In this document: positions 26,050 through 33,615 of the stretch, piece after piece
Layout: each line of letters starts with the position of its first letter
Position numbering within the stretch: position 1 is the stretch's first letter
NCBI GenBank assembly: GCA_003166955.1
Contig: PMUI01000121.1
Location: 298 to 64,297, forward strand
Direction of reading: 5' to 3'
DNA from: Acidobacterium sp.
GTDB lineage: Bacteria; Acidobacteriota; Terriglobia; Terriglobales; Acidobacteriaceae
DNA length: 64,000 nucleotides
Translations under genes and position numbers: made by a program
Notes under the pieces: generated by a model
What the model saw: the letters and a program-made list of their open reading frames with translations, nothing else
Database searches by the model: none
What the model was told of the DNA's origin: nothing

Positions 26050-26061
26050 CTGCTTCCCTTT

Positions 26062-26487
26062 TCACTTTTCGCCGAACACCATCTCCTCAATCACCGGTGG
26101 GCTCTGATCGAAATCGCTGTAGCGAATCCACCGCGGCCGCACCACGAAGTACGCGATTCCCGGCCAGGCCATGCGCGCCGGGCCATCGGGCCACGCGCCA
26201 AAGTAGATTTCCTGAATCCGCTGCAGCTCGGCCCCCGTCGGCTCCACGGCAATGCCCTCGAACTGCACGGTCTGCTCGCCACTCCAGCCCACCACAAAGG
26301 AACACGCTGGCCGCGCAATCAGGTTGGGATACTTCCGCGAGGACTGCACCGTGTCGAAGATGACCTCAAGGTCCGGACTAGTCGCAATCCCCACCAAAGC
26401 CGACTGGGGAGTGCCGTCCGCGGCGATGCTCGACACGACGCCGTAGCGATGCTTCGTCATGAACAAGTGCAGAAACTGTCGATCCAT
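26062..26487 (-). CDS. Pyridoxamine 5'-phosphate oxidase-family flavin-binding protein
   Basis: 141 aa from ATG 26487 (AGGG 8 nt upstream); a TTG at 26526 would add 13 residues. The split-barrel FMN-binding fold is seen in HRYGVVSSIAADGTPQSALVGIATSPDLEVIFDTVQSSRKYPNLIARP, followed by VQFEGIAVEP and the C-terminal WIRYSDF. It resembles general stress or F420/FMN-dependent small reductases. True PNPOx activity is not implied. It lies 46 bases downstream of brnA on the same strand. Confidence 0.8.
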   Translation of the reverse strand: MDRQFLHLFMTKHRYGVVSSIAADGTPQSALVGIATSPDLEVIFDTVQSSRKYPNLIARPACSFVVGWSGEQTVQFEGIAVEPTGAELQRIQEIYFGAWPDGPARMAWPGIAYFVVRPRWIRYSDFDQSPPVIEEMVFGEK

Positions 26488-26533
26488 CCTCTTGCCCTCG
26501 ATTTCGTGCGACAGACGTCGGACCAACAGCGCC

Positions 26534-26800
26534 TCAGCCGGCAGCGCGAACCTCTTCGCGGACGATGCGCCGAAGCGTGTCCTCGAACTTCGGCGCCGTG
26601 CCGGTCACATACTGCCGCAACGCTTCATTAATAAGCGTCTGGTAACCCACCGTTCCACCGGAGACATCCGCCTCTTTCAGGAAATGATCCATCAGATCGT
26701 CGTCAATGCGGATCGTGATGCGTGTCTTGCCGCGCGGCTCCGGCTCGGGCGGCGCGATCTTGCCACGCTTTCCCTTACTGAAATCGTATCGTTGTTTCAT
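26534..26800 (-). CDS. brnA: BrnA-like antitoxin
   Basis: 88 aa. A basic N-terminal arm (QRYDFSKGKRGKI) is followed by a ribbon-helix-helix domain TRITIRIDDDLMDHFLKEADVSGGTVGYQTLINEALRQYV, the typical BrnA layout, and a charged C-terminal helix. The ATG overlaps the stop of the brnT frame (ATGA), so translation is coupled, with toxin first and antitoxin second as in known BrnTA operons. BrnA is expected to autorepress. Confidence 0.85.
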   Translation of the reverse strand: MKQRYDFSKGKRGKIAPPEPEPRGKTRITIRIDDDLMDHFLKEADVSGGTVGYQTLINEALRQYVTGTAPKFEDTLRRIVREEVRAAG

Positions 26801-27093
26801 CGGTCCTCCTCGTACTGATTCCGCTCATGTGCCTCGGCTTTTCGCGCCGAAATGATTCGGATGTCGGTCCCGCGCCAGCTATAAACCACAACCAGAACGT
26901 GTGCCTTCGCGCCCATCCCAATGGAGACAAACCGCCGCTCTCCCGGGTCCGATTCATCGTCAGCGATCGTGACAGCCAAATTATCGTCGAAGACGGGAAG
27001 AGTCTCAGTGAATCGAACGCCATGTTTCGCAAAGTTTCCATCGGCCTTCTCGGGATCCCACTCGAAAGCCGTGCTGCGCCTACTGTATGCACA
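26797..27093 (-). pseudogene. brnT: BrnT-like toxin frame lacking a normal start codon
   Basis: The conserved BrnT core is intact: TAFEWDPEKADGNFAKHGVRF, ADDESDPGERRFVSIGMGAKAHVLVVVYSW and ISARKAEAHERNQYEE, ending with the overlapping stop at brnA. Upstream in this frame a TGA occurs at 27094-27096 and there is no ATG, GTG or TTG between it and the FEWD motif; the first TTG lies ~33 residues inside and would delete a core strand. A GTG at 27103 (VYMMCIQ) begins a plausible N-terminus in the neighbouring frame but runs into TAG. A one-base indel would join them. The toxin is therefore probably inactivated, or uses an unconventional start. Confidence 0.6.
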
Positions 27094-27252
27094 TCATGTA
27101 CACCAATGCAATCCCACTCCGGATGAGCATCAGTACTAATTTCTCTCGCCGCACAAACTAGCCCTTCCATCCCACCTTCGGTCTGATATTCTCAAGGGTT
27201 TTCTTCCGGTTCTGCGTTTGTACCTTGCAGGCCGGTCGAAGGAGTTGGCGCC

Positions 27253-27645
27253 ATGCCCGAGCAGAGAGCACGGAAATACCACCAGGATCGCGTGGCCGAG
27301 ACGCTGCGCGACGAGATCGGCGCGATGATCGAGGGCGAGCTTTCCGACCCCCGCATCAGCTTCGCCTATATCAGCCAGGTGGTGCTCAACCCCGGCGGAA
27401 AGTCGGCGCAGATCTACGTGGCCGTCGACGGCGGCGCCCAGGAAGAGGCCGACACCCTGGATGGGTTGATGGCCGCGCGGGGCTACATCCGCCACGAACT
27501 GCTGGAGCGGATGGGGAAGCGCCACATCCCGGAGCTGACCTTCCACATCGACCGCTCCGAAAAGATGAAGGCGCGCATCGACGAACTTCTCGGCCGCAAG
27601 CGCCGTACAGGTCTTCGAATCCAAAGCACCGAACAGAGCGGCTGA
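27253..27645 (+). CDS. rbfA: Ribosome-binding factor A
   Basis: 30S subunit maturation factor with a KH-like fold. 130 aa from ATG 27253 with AAGGAG ~8 nt upstream. Family features: RVAETLRDEIGAMIEGELSDPRI, SFAYISQVVLNPGGKSAQIYVAV, and the C-terminal RHELLERMGKRHIPELTFHIDRSEKMKARIDELL. It is followed 32 bases later by a DHH phosphoesterase gene, the usual bacterial rbfA-nrnA order (infB, which commonly precedes, is absent here). Confidence 0.95.
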   Translation: MPEQRARKYHQDRVAETLRDEIGAMIEGELSDPRISFAYISQVVLNPGGKSAQIYVAVDGGAQEEADTLDGLMAARGYIRHELLERMGKRHIPELTFHIDRSEKMKARIDELLGRKRRTGLRIQSTEQSG

Positions 27646-27677
27646 CGGTTGCGCGCACAGGGAACTCCAGGACATTG

Positions 27678-28757
27678 ATGGCAGCAGGACACGATATTCC
27701 GCGACAGCAAGAGCAGAACCCGGGCACCGCCGCCGCGCTCTCCAACGGCCCGGGGGAGGGATTACCCGCAGTCCTTGATATCGTCCGGCGCAATCGCCGC
27801 TTTACCGTCTGCTCCCACGCCCGTCCCGATGGCGACGCCGTCGGCGCGATGCTGGCCTGCGGGCTGATGCTCGCGCAACTCGGCAAGCAGGCTGACCTGG
27901 TCTCGGCCGATCCTGTTCCTCTGATTTATCGCGGACTACCCTGCGCCCTAACCATCCGCCACACCTCCCGCCTCGAAGGCGACTACGACGCCGTCATTCT
28001 CCTCGAGTGCGACGGCATCCAGCGTTCCCGCCTCAGCGGCCTTGAGGGTCGATTCCTCGTCAATATCGATCACCACGCCACCGGCCGCCCCTTTGCCGAC
28101 GTCAACTGGATCGACACTCACGCCTGCGCCGTCGCCGAGATGGTGTATCGGCTGGCCATCGCCGCCGGCGCCGACATTACTCCGCAGATCGCCGCCTGTC
28201 TCTACGCCGGAGTGCTGACCGACACCGGATCATTCTGTTATGAGGGAACCGACGCGCACGCGTTCGAGCTGGCTCGCGAGCTGGTCGGTCACGGCGCAGA
28301 TCCTGCCGGCATCGCGCGCGAAGTCTACTTCTCGAATCCGCTCTCCAAGATGCTCCTGCTCGGCGCGGCGCTGTCGAATCTGCACCGCGAAGGCAGCCTC
28401 GCATGGCTGTGGGTCACGCACGACGACATGAAACGCACCGGTGCGGCCGAGGAAGACTGTGAAGGCATCGTGAATTACGCCATCGCAATTGGCGGCGTCG
28501 AAGCGGCGGTTTTACTCCGCGAGCTGCCTGACCACCGCGTGCGCCTCTCTCTGCGCAGCAAGGGCCAATTCGATGTCGCGCGCATCGCGGCCAGCTTTGG
28601 CGGCGGCGGTCATCTGCACGCCGGTGGCTGCACCCTGGAGGGACCGTTGCGTGAAGCTGCGGACAAGATCCTCGACACCATGCGCCGAGAGCTAATGACC
28701 ATGGTTCCTGGACATGCCATTGCAGGGGATCAATCGAGGCGGAATCTGGTAGGCTGA
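27678..28757 (+). CDS. DHH/DHHA1 phosphoesterase, NrnA-like oligoribonuclease
   Basis: 359 aa from ATG 27678. Motifs of the DHH superfamily: SHARPDGDAVGAM, the eponymous NIDHH, the later acidic AGVLTDTGSF, and the C-terminal DHHA1 GGGGHLHAGG that binds substrate. Expected to degrade nanoRNAs and/or pAp with Mn2+, as NrnA does. Its location directly after rbfA is the common arrangement for this family. A Gly/Pro-rich stretch precedes the domain. Confidence 0.88.
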   Translation: MAAGHDIPRQQEQNPGTAAALSNGPGEGLPAVLDIVRRNRRFTVCSHARPDGDAVGAMLACGLMLAQLGKQADLVSADPVPLIYRGLPCALTIRHTSRLEGDYDAVILLECDGIQRSRLSGLEGRFLVNIDHHATGRPFADVNWIDTHACAVAEMVYRLAIAAGADITPQIAACLYAGVLTDTGSFCYEGTDAHAFELARELVGHGADPAGIAREVYFSNPLSKMLLLGAALSNLHREGSLAWLWVTHDDMKRTGAAEEDCEGIVNYAIAIGGVEAAVLLRELPDHRVRLSLRSKGQFDVARIAASFGGGGHLHAGGCTLEGPLREAADKILDTMRRELMTMVPGHAIAGDQSRRNLVG

Positions 28758-28846
28758 CTCAATCGTGGTGCAGGGATATTTTCGGTATCCGGCCCGCTAC
28801 CCATGAAACAACGCGCCCGCATGTCACTGGCACTGCAGGATGCTCC

Positions 28847-31003
28847 ATGAAAACTGAAACGAGTTCCCGCGACCGCTCCGGCCAGGCCAACTCGGCTCGT
28901 TCCGTGGACGTTGGCGATTTGCCCGATGGTCCCCCATCGGAGCAAGGGGACGGTGCGGGCCGCGCGCGATCGCCCGGCATTTTCACGCGCATTCGGGCCC
29001 GATTTCCGGCGATTGGCGAGATCGCCGAAGCTGCGACTCTGTTCTGCCTGACCGCGTTTTTCCTCTTCTACGGATTAGTACCGATCTTCGGCGGGGATGG
29101 CCTCGGCCTCGTGGGCGCCGACGAGCCTCGCTATGCCCAGGTAGCGCGCGAAATGCTGGCGCGCCGCGACTACGTCACGCCTGTGCTCTGGGGTCATCCG
29201 TGGCTGGAAAAGCCCGCCCTCTACTACTGGCGCGCGATGTTCGCCTTTCGCGAATTTGGCGTGCACGACTGGTCCGCGCGTCTACCCTCGGCCAGCTTCG
29301 CCTTCATGCTCGTGGTGCTCATCTACCTCCACATCCGCCGTTTTCGCAATGGAGGACAGCTCGATGCCGCGCTGATCACCGCATCCTGCGCGGCAATCCT
29401 CAGCTTTGCCCGCGGCGCGTCCACCGACATGCAGCTCGCCGCGCCCTTCGCCATCGGCATGCTGGGCTGGTACGCCTGGTACGAAACCAACAGCAAGTTC
29501 TGGCTCTTCGACATCTACTTCTTCGTGGGCGCGGCCACGCTGGCGAAAGGTCCCATCGCTCCACTCATGGCGCTGGTCATCATTGGCATCTTCGCCGGCC
29601 TGCGCCGCGAGTGGTCGCTCTTCCGGCGAAGCCTGTGGTGGCCGGGTATCGTGCTCTACTTCGCGATGGTGCTGCCGTGGTTCATCGCCGTCCAGTTGCG
29701 CAACCCCACCTTCCTTAGGATTTTCTTCCTCGAACATAACTTCGAGCGCTTCGCCACCAACCGCTTCGAGCACTATCATCCGTTCTGGTACTACGTCCCC
29801 GTGATGCTGCTCGGGCTCACGCCCTGGGCGGTGATTGCAGTAACCGCTTTCGTCGACGCGGTGGGCGGATCCATCAACGAGTGGCGCGCGCGCCGCGCCA
29901 AGGTTCTCTACGTCGGTCACGGCCGCACCGGAGACGCCTTTCCGGAATTCCTCGTGCTTTGGGCTCTGGTGCCCATCCTCTTCTTTTCGTTCTCCGAGTC
30001 GAAGTTACCGGGGTACATTCTGCCCGCCGTGCCGCCGCTCACTATCCTCGCCGGCGATTATCTGAACCGCATCCGCAACCGCGGCCTCAAACCCTGGCTG
30101 TTAGTCCTGCATGCGGTGCTTACCGGAATCCTCAGCATGTTTGTCCTGCTGATGCCGTTGCATTTGCGCAATCCTGAGGAGGTGCCGCCGCGCGTCGCCA
30201 TTATCGCCGCAGGCATGGTGGGCTTGGCCTCCATCGTCTTCATCCTGATTACCGTCGCGCACTTCGGGCTCAAGCGCCTCCGCATCGCCACCATGACGCC
30301 CATGGTCATCCTTCTGCTTTATATGTTCGGCATCGGCCCCGTCTTCGGCATCGGCCCGCTTCTCAACACCAAACACAACATCACCCTCATGGACATGACC
30401 TATTCGGCGCGTCCGCTGGCACAAATTCTCGACCAGGTCGGGCCCCCTCCAGGCATTACTGCGGTGTGGCGCGTGCGCAGGGATGTACCGTACGGTCTTT
30501 CTTTCTACCGCAATCAGCGCACTGTGAATTACGATGTTGGCATCACAGTGAGCGACCCGCTGCAGGCCATCGGTACCGGCCCGCACGGGGTCATCATCGA
30601 CGATGTCAAAGAAGGATCGTCCGCCGAGCAGATGGGTCTGCGCAGGCTCGTTGGTGACGATCTGGTTGCGGTGAACGGCCAGCCTGTCCTCAACGCCGCG
30701 GATTTCGAGGCCATGAGGGCGCGCTGGAAGCCAGGAGTCAGGCTGGAATTCGAGGTGCTCGATCCCAGAATTCCGGACAAACAGCCGCAGTTCGCAAGCG
30801 GCGCCATGCAGGATGGTGTTCCGGAGAAACATCACCTTCTCGTCATTCCGGGATCGTGTCTTGCCCAGGTTCCATGCGCAAGTGAGTTACACCGAATGCT
30901 TGCGGGGAGGCGATATGAGCCGCTCTTCACCTATCCCGCTCAAAGCCTGGTCGTCTACGAAGTCATGGCCGCCGATTCCGGAACAGCACTCCGCGGCCGT
31001 TGA
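28847..31003 (+). CDS. ArnT/GT39-like membrane glycosyltransferase with inserted PDZ domain
   Basis: 718 aa. After a hydrophilic ~55-residue head, the GT-C domain has the first periplasmic loop signature VGADEPRYAQVAREMLARRDYVTPVL with the catalytic acidic residues, GHPWLEKPALYYW, and about twelve membrane segments to ~530. The C-terminal soluble part begins TAVWRVRRDVPYGLSFYRNQRTVNYD as in ArnT relatives, is interrupted by a PDZ domain (~580-655: HGVIIDDVKEGSSAEQMGLRR, GDDLVAVNGQPV), and then resumes with HHLLVIPGS...SLVVYEV. It transfers a sugar from polyprenyl phosphate to a lipid or protein acceptor; the PDZ may recruit a periplasmic partner. Confidence 0.85.
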   Translation: MKTETSSRDRSGQANSARSVDVGDLPDGPPSEQGDGAGRARSPGIFTRIRARFPAIGEIAEAATLFCLTAFFLFYGLVPIFGGDGLGLVGADEPRYAQVAREMLARRDYVTPVLWGHPWLEKPALYYWRAMFAFREFGVHDWSARLPSASFAFMLVVLIYLHIRRFRNGGQLDAALITASCAAILSFARGASTDMQLAAPFAIGMLGWYAWYETNSKFWLFDIYFFVGAATLAKGPIAPLMALVIIGIFAGLRREWSLFRRSLWWPGIVLYFAMVLPWFIAVQLRNPTFLRIFFLEHNFERFATNRFEHYHPFWYYVPVMLLGLTPWAVIAVTAFVDAVGGSINEWRARRAKVLYVGHGRTGDAFPEFLVLWALVPILFFSFSESKLPGYILPAVPPLTILAGDYLNRIRNRGLKPWLLVLHAVLTGILSMFVLLMPLHLRNPEEVPPRVAIIAAGMVGLASIVFILITVAHFGLKRLRIATMTPMVILLLYMFGIGPVFGIGPLLNTKHNITLMDMTYSARPLAQILDQVGPPPGITAVWRVRRDVPYGLSFYRNQRTVNYDVGITVSDPLQAIGTGPHGVIIDDVKEGSSAEQMGLRRLVGDDLVAVNGQPVLNAADFEAMRARWKPGVRLEFEVLDPRIPDKQPQFASGAMQDGVPEKHHLLVIPGSCLAQVPCASELHRMLAGRRYEPLFTYPAQSLVVYEVMAADSGTALRGR

Positions 31004-31075
31004 GCAGTCGATTGCAGTTCAACCGGGAGGGAATCTCCCTGGCGCATCCGTTGGCGCCCGGGCCTTTGTGTATCG

Positions 31076-32146
31076 ATGAGTCCCGCGCTCCAGTTCGAGC
31101 TGTTGGACCTGCGCCATTTCTCGGCGGGCAGTTTGCGGCCCCTGCTCGATGAGGAGAGCCAGGTCTGGAGCGAGCGCCTCCACTGGGATTACCGTGCTTC
31201 CGCGGAGCTCCTGCTGCAGTATCTCGACTCGCGCGTTCTGCCCGGCTATGTCGCCGTCGAGAACGGCCGCATCGTCGGCTACGTCTTCTGCGTATACGAA
31301 GGACACAAGGCCGTCATCGGCGACGTCTTCGCCCTTCCCGTCAAAGGCGCATCGCTCGCATCGGCGGGCGCGCCAGCCTCTGACCTGGAAGAGTCTGCGG
31401 GGGAAGTGCGCAACGAGATGCTCCTGCGCCTGCTTGAAATGCTGAAGAATACCCCGGGCGTGGGCCGCATCGAATCCCAGCTCCTGCTGCATCCGCACGG
31501 CGCTCACCAGCGCGTCTTTGACGACGCGGGCTTCGAGGTTCACGAGCGCATCTTCATGGAGTGGCCCCTGCAACCACCTCCGGAGGCGGTCCAGGGCGAT
31601 GGAGCCGGCTTCGGGCCTGGAGCCGAAGTGCACCTGCCCAAAGGTATGGAGTTGCGCCGCTGGGCCGACGCCGACCTCGGCGCCGCTGCGCGCCTCATCG
31701 CCGCCTCCTATGACAGGCACCTCGACAGCCACATCAACGAGCAGTACCGCACCGCTGCTGGTTCGCAGCGCTTCCTGCACAATATTGTCCGCTTCCCTGG
31801 ATGCGGTTACTTCGATCCCGGCGCCTCGCTCGCTCTGGTGGAGCGGGGCAGCCCCGATCTGGCCGGCTTGCTGCTCTGCTCGCGCGTCCGCGACGACGTC
31901 GGGCACGTCACTCAGATCTGCATTGCGCCCGCTTACCGCGGCCGGGGGCTTGGCCGCCTGCTGATGGTCGAATGCGCCCGCATTCTTTCGGAGCGAGGCT
32001 TCAGCCTGCTGACCCTCACCGTCACAGCCTCCAATCGCAGAGCTGTGTCGCTCTACGAATGGCTCGGCTTCCGCGGAACCCACCGCTTTGACGCCATGGT
32101 TTGGGATGTCAGCGACGATTTGAACGCTGGCCGGATCTGGGGCTGA
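31076..32146 (+). CDS. Two-domain GNAT acetyltransferase
   Basis: 356 aa. The C-terminal domain (~190-356) is a complete GNAT fold with VTQICIAPAYRGRGLGRLLMVECARIL and LTVTASNRRAVSLYEWLGFRGTHRF. The N-terminal half (~1-175) has the same plan (RVLPGYVAVENGRIVGYVFCVYEGHKAVIGDVFAL, VFDDAGFEVHERIFMEW) but a degraded acetyl-CoA loop, so only the C-terminal site is likely active. Twin-GNAT architecture as in MshD- or Eis-type enzymes; substrate unknown. Confidence 0.8.
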   Translation: MSPALQFELLDLRHFSAGSLRPLLDEESQVWSERLHWDYRASAELLLQYLDSRVLPGYVAVENGRIVGYVFCVYEGHKAVIGDVFALPVKGASLASAGAPASDLEESAGEVRNEMLLRLLEMLKNTPGVGRIESQLLLHPHGAHQRVFDDAGFEVHERIFMEWPLQPPPEAVQGDGAGFGPGAEVHLPKGMELRRWADADLGAAARLIAASYDRHLDSHINEQYRTAAGSQRFLHNIVRFPGCGYFDPGASLALVERGSPDLAGLLLCSRVRDDVGHVTQICIAPAYRGRGLGRLLMVECARILSERGFSLLTLTVTASNRRAVSLYEWLGFRGTHRFDAMVWDVSDDLNAGRIWG

Positions 32147-32164
32147 AACTTCCCGCTCCGCAGT

Positions 32165-32818
32165 TTAGCCCACAGCCGCCTGGTCCGCCTGCTCCGCGGC
32201 CGCTGCTACTGCGCGCAAGCCCGCGGCTTCGATGGTCGCCTCTACCATCGCGTTCATCCCCATGCACGAATTCATCATCAGGTGATAGAGCTTCCGGTCA
32301 TCCCACTCCCGCTGGTGGAACCGCCGGATATATTCCGCCCGCCGCCGATCCGTCGCCACGATCTCGCGCTCCGCATCTTTGGCGTGCTCGGGGAAACGCT
32401 CCTGAATGTAGGCAATCTTCCGCGGCATCGAGGCATACACAAACACGTGATACGCCCCCGGCGATTTGGCCAGCATGCACGCCGCCCCGCGCCCCACCAC
32501 CACGCAGCTGCCGATCGCCGCCTGCTCCTGCACGTAGCCCTTCACGAACTCCACCATCTGTCCGCTATCGAAAACCTTGGGATGCTCCGGAAGTGTCTCC
32601 AGCGAACCGAGCCAGAAAGCCTTCCCGAACCGGTAAAACCACGGGTCGATGCGCTCGTCGCAGCGCTTGACCAGGGTCGGCGCCACTCCAGCCTTGCGCG
32701 CCACGTCCTCCGTCAGACAGCTGTCGATCAGCCGCCAGCCCAGGCGATGGGCCAGATGGTGCGCGTACTCCGCGCCCTGGCTGCCGTATTCGCGCTCCAC
32801 CGTAATGACCTGAATCAT
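32165..32818 (-). CDS. Cytidylate kinase-like protein
   Basis: 217 aa. MIQVITVEREYGSQGAEYAHHLAHRLGWRLIDS is the modified P-loop region of the cytidylate-kinase-like family (ER-x-YGSxG instead of GxxGxGK), followed by CVVVGRGAACMLAKSPGAYHVFVYASMPRKIAYI and the lid-like RRRAEYIRRFHQREWDDRKLYHLMMNS. True CMP kinase activity is doubtful; members of this family are usually uncharacterised. It is on the opposite strand to the GNAT gene, converging with an 18-base gap. Alanine-rich C-terminus. Confidence 0.8.
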   Translation of the reverse strand: MIQVITVEREYGSQGAEYAHHLAHRLGWRLIDSCLTEDVARKAGVAPTLVKRCDERIDPWFYRFGKAFWLGSLETLPEHPKVFDSGQMVEFVKGYVQEQAAIGSCVVVGRGAACMLAKSPGAYHVFVYASMPRKIAYIQERFPEHAKDAEREIVATDRRRAEYIRRFHQREWDDRKLYHLMMNSCMGMNAMVEATIEAAGLRAVAAAAEQADQAAVG

Positions 32819-32959
32819 GGCTTTCTACTTTGTGCCGCGAGCCGATGGTGCAACTTTTTGCCCCGCTCCGTCAAGCGTTTGATAGTGCCGGAATGCCCCC
32901 TTTGATTCGCATTGGTTCGACGCAGCATTGGTATGATGTGGCTGAAGGGCTGAATCGTC

Positions 32960-33205
32960 ATGGCCAAAATCGAAATCTCGCTTCCCGACCAACTCGCCGA
33001 AGAGGCTCGGCGTGCAGGTCTTTTATCGCCTTCGCGTCTGGAGGAGTGGCTGCGGGAGCAGATCCGGGTGCAGCGGGTCGAGGAACTATTCACAGCCATG
33101 GATCGTATGGCAGCCGTTTCGGATCCGGCGCCAATGTCCGCGGAGGAAGTAGCGCAGGAAATTGCTGTGATGCGGGCTGAGCGGCGTGCCAAAGCCGCAC
33201 GCTGA
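32960..33205 (+). CDS. Antitoxin partner of PIN toxin
   Basis: 81 aa. MAKIEISLPDQLAEEARRAGLLSPSRLEEWLREQIR has the beta-strand/helix/helix shape of a ribbon-helix-helix-type antitoxin, and the C-terminal half is helical and charged (SAEEVAQEIAVMRAERRAKAA). Its TGA overlaps the toxin ATG by one base (TGATG). A TATGAT at 32932-32937 is a possible -10 box, without a clear partner. Confidence 0.75.
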   Translation: MAKIEISLPDQLAEEARRAGLLSPSRLEEWLREQIRVQRVEELFTAMDRMAAVSDPAPMSAEEVAQEIAVMRAERRAKAAR

Positions 33206-33615
33206 TGAGGCTGGTTCTTGATACGAATGTTGTCGTCTCCGCGCTTTTGTGGAACGGCAAGCCCCGACAACTCCTCAATGCTGCAAGGGAGGGGCGTGTT
33301 GATCTGTTCACGAGTGTCCCGCTCCTGGAGGAACTGACGGTTGTTCTCGAACGGCGGAAATTCGAGACGAAGATCGCAGCTTCCGGGCAGGCAATCGATG
33401 CCCTTGTGGATCGCAACGCGGAGTTGTCCAAAGTGTTGAAGCCGGAACCCACAGAGCGCATCGCAGCCGATCCCGACGATGACGTGGTGATTGGCACGGC
33501 GCTGGCGGCGAAGGCGGATTGGATCGTGTCCGGCGATGCCCACCTGCCAGATTTGAAGGCGTATCAGGGCATCAGGATTCTCGCTGCTGCCGACGCCCTT
33601 GCATCCCTCGTCTAG
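33205..33615 (+). CDS. PIN-domain toxin of the PIN-family TA type
   Basis: 136 aa. Active-site acids intact: Asp6 (LVLDTNVVVSALLW), Glu in LLEELTVVL, Asp in ADPDDDVVIGTAL and the final VSGDAHLPDL. The sequence fits the COG1569-like PIN family found in two-gene TA modules. Translationally coupled to the antitoxin. Its last four bases overlap the convergent end of mutS2. Confidence 0.87.
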   Translation: MRLVLDTNVVVSALLWNGKPRQLLNAAREGRVDLFTSVPLLEELTVVLERRKFETKIAASGQAIDALVDRNAELSKVLKPEPTERIAADPDDDVVIGTALAAKADWIVSGDAHLPDLKAYQGIRILAAADALASLV

